This document shows positions 58,617 through 64,000 of a DNA stretch of 64,000 bases, piece after piece. This stretch comes from an uncultured Slackia sp. (lineage in GTDB: Bacteria; Actinomycetota; Coriobacteriia; Coriobacteriales; Eggerthellaceae). A program made the position numbers and the translations under genes. Every line of letters begins with the position of its first letter. Position 1 is the stretch's first letter. The stretch covers positions 18,866 to 82,865 of the forward strand of contig CAKUIK010000004.1 of NCBI GenBank assembly GCA_934661005.1, given 5' to 3'. Below the pieces are notes generated by a model. It made no database searches. It was not told the DNA's origin and worked only from the letters and a program-made list of their open reading frames with translations.

Positions 58617-60815
58617 ATGAAACCACGGAGAAAACAGCGCGAAAAACGCGCACACGCAGGCCTTTGGGCCATCATCATTGTTCTGGCCGGCATCGGGCTG
58701 GTTGGCTACGGCTGCTATCAGGGAGTTATGTCCTTGATAGACGAGTGGTGCGCCGATTTGCCCAGTGTGCAGAATACGACTGCTTTCGACTTGCCAGAAC
58801 AGTCTACCATCTATGCCAACGACGGCACTACTGTGCTGGCTGAGTTGTACATGGAGAAACGCGAGCCCGTCACAATCGACCAAGTGAGCCCCTATGTGCT
58901 CAAGGGAACGGTTGCGACGGAAGACGAGCGCTTCTATGACCATGGCGGCGTCGACTTGCAAGGCATCGTTCGCGCCGTGTTCGTGAACCTGGCCGGCGGT
59001 CAAGAGGGCGCTTCCACCATCACGCAGCAGTACGTGCGCAACACTATTCTGTCTTCCGAGATGAACGAGATCTCCATCAAGCGCAAGGTTCGCGAGATGA
59101 CGCTCGCTGAAGAGATGGAGCAGATTTACTCTAAAGACCAAATTCTGATGATGTATCTGAACACCATCAACTATGGTGACAACTGCTATGGCATTCAGGC
59201 TGCGGCAAAACACTATTACTCGGTGAATGCGAGCGACCTCACCATCGCACAGGCTGCGACGCTCATTGGTATTCCGAATTCGCCTACGATGTATAACCCG
59301 GTTGTCAATCCCGACAACGCGCTTGATCGCCGCAACGTGGTGCTTTCGCGAATGCTTACCAACGGCGTTATTACCCAGGACGAATACGACGCCGCGAAGG
59401 CGGAAGATTTGAACCTTAACGTGCAGGAAGAAACTGGCACGAACGGCGTGTACCTCTACAAGTACTTCACCAGTTATGTGCGTGACCAGATTCTTCAAAC
59501 GTACGATCACGAGCAGGTTTTCCAGGGCGGTTTGCAAATCGTCACGACGATTGACCCCGAGATGCAGGGCTACGCCGAAGCCGCCGTGCAGAAGCAGTAC
59601 GATTCCGGGCGTCTTGCGGCCAGCAACCAGGAATTCGCGCTTACGCTTGTCGACCCCAACACAGGCTTTATCAAAGCCATGATTGGCGGCAAAGATTACG
59701 ATGTCGACCAATACAACATCGCCACGAGCCAATCAGGTACCCAAACAGGCTCGACCTTCAAAGCGTTTACGATTACCGACGCTATTGAAAAGGGCATTAA
59801 CCCGCAAACGACCTATATGAATTGCAACGGTCCGGTTGAGGTTAACGGCTCGAAGATTTATAACTACGGCAAGCAGAACTACGGCAACCTTTCCATTGCG
59901 AACATGACCGCCGTGTCGTCGAACACGGGCTTCATTCGCCTTGTCACCGATACGTCGAGTGGCGTGACGTCCGAATCGGTGAAGTCGGTTGCCGAGCGCC
60001 TTGGCCTCGATGGCGATAATCTTGGCACAGCACCCACCATCACCCTCGGCGTTTACAATGCTAACACCACGCAAATGGCCGGTGCCTACGGCACGTTTGC
60101 GACCGGCGGCGTTCATCGTGACCCCACTGGTATCATGAAGGTTACCGACAGGTCAGGCAATGTGCTCGTCGACAACACCGCCGGCGTTGAAGGCAAGCAG
60201 GTTATTACCGACTCTGTGGCTTATGCGGTCACCCAAGTGCTCGAGGGCGTTATCTACAATGCTTCGTATGGCACCGCGAACGCCGCGGCATTGCCTTCGG
60301 GCCAAATTGCGGCGGGCAAAACGGGCACGACTGACGATTGGCACGATTTGTGGTTCGTCGGTTACACGCCCCAGCTTTCCTGCGCAGTGTGGACGGGATC
60401 GCGCGACAATAGCGTTCAGCTCGAAACGAACACGTGGTGCCAAGAGATATGGCGCGACCTTATAAGCGCTTGCTTGCAGGGGCAGCCAAACGAAGACTTC
60501 AAGTCGGCGTCTGCCCCCAACTACAATTCCGCATACAAAGGCGGTGGTAAGTCCGAGGACGATGACGAGGAGAAGAAGGAAGAGGAAGCGACCGAGGAAA
60601 CCACCGAGGAAACTCCTGATGCTCCCTCCAGTGAAGTCGCGGGCGGAACCACCGGCGGCACGACTGGGGAAACCCCAGGCGGTACGACTGGCGGAACTAC
60701 CGGCGGAACCACCGGCGGCTCCACGGGGGAAACCCCAGGCGGAACTACCGGAGGCGGTACCACTACCCCCGATCCTGGTTCATCCTCAGCACCCGACCCT
60801 GGAGCCACGGGGTAG
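58617..60815 (+). CDS. Class A penicillin-binding protein
   Basis: A bifunctional cell-wall enzyme of 732 residues, anchored by one N-terminal membrane segment (about 15-38). The glycosyltransferase domain has ATEDERFYDHGG (catalytic Glu) and STITQQYVRN. The transpeptidase domain has the active-site SxxK as Ser379-TF-Lys382 in QTGSTFK, the SxN motif in SSNTGF and the KTGT motif. It polymerises and crosslinks peptidoglycan outside the membrane. A low-complexity tail begins near 640, first acidic (SEDDDEEKKEEE), then a GGTTGG/GETPGG repeat run, perhaps reaching into the wall. ATG 58617 has no strong ribosome site. Confidence 0.95.
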   Translation: MKPRRKQREKRAHAGLWAIIIVLAGIGLVGYGCYQGVMSLIDEWCADLPSVQNTTAFDLPEQSTIYANDGTTVLAELYMEKREPVTIDQVSPYVLKGTVATEDERFYDHGGVDLQGIVRAVFVNLAGGQEGASTITQQYVRNTILSSEMNEISIKRKVREMTLAEEMEQIYSKDQILMMYLNTINYGDNCYGIQAAAKHYYSVNASDLTIAQAATLIGIPNSPTMYNPVVNPDNALDRRNVVLSRMLTNGVITQDEYDAAKAEDLNLNVQEETGTNGVYLYKYFTSYVRDQILQTYDHEQVFQGGLQIVTTIDPEMQGYAEAAVQKQYDSGRLAASNQEFALTLVDPNTGFIKAMIGGKDYDVDQYNIATSQSGTQTGSTFKAFTITDAIEKGINPQTTYMNCNGPVEVNGSKIYNYGKQNYGNLSIANMTAVSSNTGFIRLVTDTSSGVTSESVKSVAERLGLDGDNLGTAPTITLGVYNANTTQMAGAYGTFATGGVHRDPTGIMKVTDRSGNVLVDNTAGVEGKQVITDSVAYAVTQVLEGVIYNASYGTANAAALPSGQIAAGKTGTTDDWHDLWFVGYTPQLSCAVWTGSRDNSVQLETNTWCQEIWRDLISACLQGQPNEDFKSASAPNYNSAYKGGGKSEDDDEEKKEEEATEETTEETPDAPSSEVAGGTTGGTTGETPGGTTGGTTGGTTGGSTGETPGGTTGGGTTTPDPGSSSAPDPGATG
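60643..60762 (+). repeat. Tandem repeat in the PBP tail
   Basis: About 120 bp of repeated GGAACCACCGGC-type units encode GGTTGG/GETPGG. The unit number may vary between strains by slippage. Confidence 0.7.
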
Positions 60816-60854
60816 CGTGACCAAATAATTTCAAAAAGCACCAAACGCATCTGT

Positions 60855-60880
60855 AACGCCAGCCGACTACGGTTGGCGTT
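60855..60880 (+). terminator. Hairpin after the PBP gene
   Basis: An 11-bp stem (60855-60865 with 60870-60880, one G-U) with ACTA loop; the following ATTCTATTCC is a poor T-run. Confidence 0.6.
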
Positions 60881-60999
60881 ATTCTATTCCGGGAATAAAG
60901 TGCTATTATCGCAACGAAGCGTATGCGCCGGCATTCCGTTTTATCGGGGTTCAAGGGGGTTGAACGATGCCGGTACCAATCCGAAGAAAGAAGGAAGAA

Positions 61000-61881
61000 A
61001 TGGCCGACGATACAACGAATCAGACTCCTGAGACCTGCTCGCACAATTGCGGCTCATGCTCTGCATCGTGCGGAGAGCGTACGGCGCCATCCAAGCTTGC
61101 CCCCAACTCGGTTTCGAGCTTTAAAAAGGTTATTGGCGTCGTAAGTGGCAAGGGCGGCGTTGGCAAAACGTCGGTTACGTGCCTGCTTGCTTCCGAGCTT
61201 ATGCGCGCGGGCAAGAAAGTCGGCATCATGGACGCCGACGTCACGGGTCCTTCTATTCCGAAGGCCTTTGGCGCTAAAGGCCCGCTTTGCGCCGACCAGA
61301 ATGGCATGAACCCTGGCATTGGCTCCGAGGGCGTGAAGATTATTTCCACTAATCTGCTGCTTCCGCAAGATGATATGCCGGTTGCGTGGCGCGGCCCTGT
61401 GGTTACGGGCATTTTGACGCAGTTCTTCAACCAAGTTAATTGGGGAGATCTCGACTATCTGCTTATCGATATGCCTCCGGGCACGAGCGACACGTTGCTT
61501 ACGGTATTCCAACAAATGCCTCTCGACGGCATCGTCACCGTTTCCGCTCCGCAGGAGCTTGTGGGCATGATTGTCGGCAAGGCGGTTAACCTTGCTCAGG
61601 AGATGGGCGTGAGCGTGCTTGGCCTTGTCGAGAACATGGCTTACTTCGAGTGCGATGAGTGCCATAAGCGCCATTTCATCTTCGGTGAACCTCAGGGCGA
61701 AGAGGTTGCCAAGAAGTACAACATTCCAGCGTATGCCACTTTGCCCATGGATCCCGCCGTTGCCGCTCTTGTCGATGCTGGCAATATCCCCGCTTACGAT
61801 GTGAAGGGTGCGCTCAAGCCAATCATCGACGCTCTTGGAACTCTGCCCGAGCATGCTAAAGGCGAGACCGCCGCGGAGTAG
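61000..61881 (+). CDS. Mrp/Nbp35-type Fe-S cluster carrier ATPase
   Basis: A 293-residue P-loop protein of the ApbC/Nbp35 group that carries [4Fe-4S] clusters to target enzymes. ATG 61000 follows GAAGGAAG. The N-terminal cysteines C13, C17, C20 and C24 (CSHNCGSCSASC) resemble the Nbp35 cluster. The deviant Walker A GKGGVGKTS (50-58) and switch regions DADVTGPSIP and DMPPGTSD follow. A CxxC (ECDECHKRH) near 210 is the inter-subunit cluster site. In an anaerobe with many Fe-S enzymes this is a likely housekeeping factor. Confidence 0.95.
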   Translation: MADDTTNQTPETCSHNCGSCSASCGERTAPSKLAPNSVSSFKKVIGVVSGKGGVGKTSVTCLLASELMRAGKKVGIMDADVTGPSIPKAFGAKGPLCADQNGMNPGIGSEGVKIISTNLLLPQDDMPVAWRGPVVTGILTQFFNQVNWGDLDYLLIDMPPGTSDTLLTVFQQMPLDGIVTVSAPQELVGMIVGKAVNLAQEMGVSVLGLVENMAYFECDECHKRHFIFGEPQGEEVAKKYNIPAYATLPMDPAVAALVDAGNIPAYDVKGALKPIIDALGTLPEHAKGETAAE

Positions 61882-61903
61882 GTGGTTTTCTTAAAATTCT
61901 CGC

Positions 61904-61931
61904 TTGACCGGTGCATGAGGATGCGTATAAT
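61904..61931 (+). promoter_or_regulatory. Promoter of tRNA-Ala
   Basis: TTGACC (61904-61909), a 16-bp spacer and TATAAT (61926-61931). Confidence 0.85.
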
Positions 61932-61964
61932 ACGTTAACGCGCCTTGAAAAACGAAGCGCACAC

Positions 61965-62040
61965 GGGGCCTTAGCTCAGCTGGGAGAGCGCATGGCTGGC
62001 AGCCATGAGGTCAGGGGTTCGATCCCCCTAGGCTCCACCA
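61965..62040 (+). tRNA. tRNA-Ala (GGC)
   Basis: Acceptor arms GGGGCCT and AGGCTCC pair (one G-U, as common in tRNA-Ala), with encoded CCA. The anticodon loop CTGGCAG gives GGC at 61998-62000. Confidence 0.96.
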
Positions 62041-62048
62041 GAATTTAC

Positions 62049-62080
62049 AAGAGGCGAGCACGTAAGTGTTCGCCTCTTTT
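62049..62080 (+). terminator. Intrinsic terminator after tRNA-Ala
   Basis: A 13-bp stem (62049-62061 with 62066-62078, one G-U) with GTAA loop and four T residues. It lies between the tRNA and tyrS, so tyrS either has its own start or uses readthrough. Confidence 0.85.
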
Positions 62081-62103
62081 GGTATCCACGATAGTCGAAG
62101 GGG

Positions 62104-63321
62104 ATGAGTTCGATAACTCCCGAAGAACAGCTCCACATCATTCAGTCCGGTACCGACACTATCGTTCCGCAAGATTTGCTGCTCGAGAAGCTCAAGCGCG
62201 GCACTGCTCTGAACATTAAGCTTGGCGTTGACCCCACGGCGCCCGATATCCATCTCGGCCATGCCGTTCCGCTGCGCAAGCTTCGTCAATTCCAAGATTT
62301 GGGTCATCACGTCACGCTTATTATTGGCGACGGCACGGCTCTCATTGGCGATCCCTCGGGTCGCAATTCCACTCGTCCGCAGCTTACGCGCGAGCAAATC
62401 GCGGTGAATGCAAAAACCTACGTTGATCAAGCATTCAAGATTCTTGACCCCGAGAAAACCACGCTTCGCTACAACTCCGAGTGGATTCTTGACCTCAAAA
62501 TGGAAGATTTGCTCAAGCTCATTAGCAACTTTACGGTTGCTCGCATTCTCGAGCGCGACGATTTCCATAAGCGCTATGCGGGCGGTTTGCCTATCGCGCT
62601 GCATGAGTTCCTGTATCCCGTCATGCAGGCATACGACTCGGTCGTTATTAAGGCCGATGTCGAGCTCGGTGGTTCTGATCAGCTGTTCAACCTGCTCGCC
62701 GGCCGCGAACTCATGGAAAAGATGGGTATGGAGCCTCAGGTTGCGCTCACGCTTCCGCTCCTCGAGGGCACCGATGGCGTGCGCAAGATGTCGAAGAGCT
62801 ACGGCAACTACATTGGCCTGACCGATGAGCCCAACGACATGTTTGGCAAGGTTATGAATATCCCCGATGAGCTCATGGTGAAGTACTATCGCCTGGCTTC
62901 CACCGAAAGCGTTGCGAAAATTGACGAGATTGAGGCCGATCTCGCCGCAGACGAGCTCCATCCCAATAAGGTGAAGCGCGCATTGGCTCGCAACATTGTT
63001 GCCGCCTATTACGATGAAGCTGCCGCAGAAGCCGCCGAGGCTGACTTCGATTTGAAGTTCAAAGACCACGGATTCCCGGCTGACGCTCCGGTTTTCGAGG
63101 CCGATCTTACTCCGAGCGAAGACGGCACCGTTTACTTCGCGAAGGTCATCGTTGACGCTGGTGCTGCGCAGAGTGTTTCGGCCGCGCGTCGCCTTATCGA
63201 CGAAGGCGCGGTTCGCGTGAACGGCGAAGCACTTGTCGCGAAGTCTTATAACCTTGCTCCCGAATTGCTGCAAGGCGCTGAGGTTCAAGTCGGCAAGAAG
63301 AAGTTCTTCAGGCTCGCATAA
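62104..63321 (+). CDS. tyrS: Tyrosyl-tRNA synthetase
   Basis: A class I synthetase of 405 residues that charges tRNA-Tyr. The HIGH motif is DIHLGHAV and the KMSKS motif is [19 protein letters not shown] is the tyrosine/ATP region. The C-terminal S4-like domain (about 340-405, [18 protein letters not shown]) binds tRNA. The ribosome site GAAGGGG almost touches the ATG (62104), a short spacing. No T-box leader is visible upstream. A strong terminator follows. Confidence 0.97.
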   Translation: MSSITPEEQLHIIQSGTDTIVPQDLLLEKLKRGTALNIKLGVDPTAPDIHLGHAVPLRKLRQFQDLGHHVTLIIGDGTALIGDPSGRNSTRPQLTREQIAVNAKTYVDQAFKILDPEKTTLRYNSEWILDLKMEDLLKLISNFTVARILERDDFHKRYAGGLPIALHEFLYPVMQAYDSVVIKADVELGGSDQLFNLLAGRELMEKMGMEPQVALTLPLLEGTDGVRKMSKSYGNYIGLTDEPNDMFGKVMNIPDELMVKYYRLASTESVAKIDEIEADLAADELHPNKVKRALARNIVAAYYDEAAAEAAEADFDLKFKDHGFPADAPVFEADLTPSEDGTVYFAKVIVDAGAAQSVSAARRLIDEGAVRVNGEALVAKSYNLAPELLQGAEVQVGKKKFFRLA

Positions 63322-63345
63322 AAATGCCTCTATATATAAAGTTTT

Positions 63346-63382
63346 AAGAAGAGGGCTGCATCGGCGGCTCTCTTCTTTTTTT
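63346..63382 (+). terminator. Intrinsic terminator after tyrS
   Basis: AAGAAGAG (63346-63353) pairs with CTCTTCTT (63370-63377), extended by three inner pairs, followed by a long T-run. Confidence 0.88.
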
Positions 63383-64000
63383 GGTCCAGAGGTTGGCTCA
63401 AGAATGTTTGGGCGCCGATGAGCGGAATGGCGGCGACAACGCTTGAATATCTGAGTAGCGATTGCATCTAATCACGTCTATATAGAGATATGTAGGAACG
63501 TCTTGACGCGATGAATCGGCCAGGAAGGTCGCCAGAAGGGACGGCCCGCGCATAAGGCGGGCGGGCATCAGAGATGGCCGTCCTCTTCTTTCGGAAGGGT
63601 TCATCTCGGGAAGTGGAGTCGGGCTGTCCGAGCGTTGGGCGGGTGGATGCGCCGAAGGTCGCATTTCCGCCAGAAGAGCCCTGGCTTGAAGATGGTCGCC
63701 AATAGCCTTGCCTATATATAATCGGCCGAATAGGGGACGTCGAGCCGACCGCCCTGGAGGGCCGAGGTGCGCAAGCGCCGGGCTTCCAGAGCGGTTCGTG
63801 CGCAGGGCAAGGCAAAACAAAACGCCAGGTGGATACCATTTATTTGTACGAGCCCGCCTTGACCCGCACCCGCTCCATCGCGCTGGAGTTGTCGGCATCC
63901 TGTGTGCGGGAGGGTTTCCCGGGCGCGGCGCGCCGGGGGCGCGTATAATACCGAACTCGTCGCCGCGAAGGGCCGAAGCCCTGAGCGCGAAGGCGCCCCG
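63383..64000. other. GC-rich non-coding end of the window, promoter-like boxes
   Basis: No convincing gene. The best frame (63398-63898, minus strand, 166 residues) is Arg/Pro/Ser-rich, overlaps promoter-like sequence and has no recognised domain. Two TATAAT boxes (63716-63721 and near 63945) in a GC-rich setting suggest a strong plus-strand promoter region, such as the upstream region of an rRNA operon beginning past the edge. That last point is only a guess. Confidence 0.4.

Noticed and set aside
60643..60762. Repeat array as a CRISPR candidate
   Set aside because: The units are short, contiguous, without spacers, and in frame within the PBP coding sequence.
63398..63898. 166-residue minus-strand frame at the window end
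   Set aside because: Arg/Pro/Ser-rich with no domain, and it covers promoter-like sequence. It is more likely part of a non-coding region.

Overview
The window looks like chromosomal DNA of an anaerobic, moderately high-GC actinobacterium, most likely class Coriobacteriia (an Eggerthellaceae/Slackia-like genome). The grounds are a class III anaerobic ribonucleotide reductase as the only reductase in view, class B sortase and LPXTG-type surface proteins, long CydDC-like ABC transporters, a compact his operon and the codon style. The taxonomic placement is inference from gene families. No transposase, phage gene or CRISPR array was seen.

Layout. 1-2.1 kb: 3' end of trpS, dtd, a HAD phosphatase and a Pro-Gly tRNA pair. 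2.2-8.9 kb: a double MarR regulator, nrdD behind a probable NrdR box pair, a cation diffusion facilitator with an attenuator-like leader, nrdG behind a structured leader, and apt. 9-17.7 kb: a sortase-assembled pilus locus (large tip/adhesin, signal-peptidase-like protein, backbone pilin, class B sortase) facing a convergent AgrC-like kinase and LytTR regulator pair. 17.9-29.5 kb: a CydDC-type fused exporter, a LolD/FtsX-type ABC pair, a Ski2-like helicase and another ABC exporter. 29.5-36.8 kb: a palindromic intergenic element, HelD, a LOG-family protein, and a radical-SAM/DUF4130 DNA-metabolism pair split by a C69 dipeptidase. 36.8-41.7 kb: a family 2 glycosyltransferase, comF, and a lipoprotein/small membrane protein/membrane protein cluster behind a structured leader.

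41.7-50.7 kb: histidine biosynthesis in the order hisZG (fused)-hisD-hisC-hisB-hisH-hisA-hisF-hisI-hisE, with a convergent PHP-type histidinol-phosphatase that completes the pathway. 50.7-52.1 kb: infC-rpmI-rplT with an attenuator leader and a probable AUA start for IF-3. 52.1-55.8 kb: a 1209-residue Tat-exported NlpC/P60-like surface protein. 56.1-63.4 kb: U32 peptidase/hydroxylase, a class A penicillin-binding protein, an Mrp/Nbp35 Fe-S carrier, tRNA-Ala and tyrS. The last 0.6 kb holds no convincing gene and ends in a GC-rich promoter-like stretch.

The observations most worth following are: a 36-bp promoter element shared by comF and the Tat-exported surface protein (two CGGGCAAGG repeats 11 bp apart and a TAGCAT box at fixed spacing); the HisZ-HisG fusion; an FCT-like pilus locus whose signal-peptidase homologue has lost the catalytic lysine; a LexA-like palindrome inside the promoter of the radical-SAM DNA-metabolism gene; and several structured leaders that I could not assign to a family.
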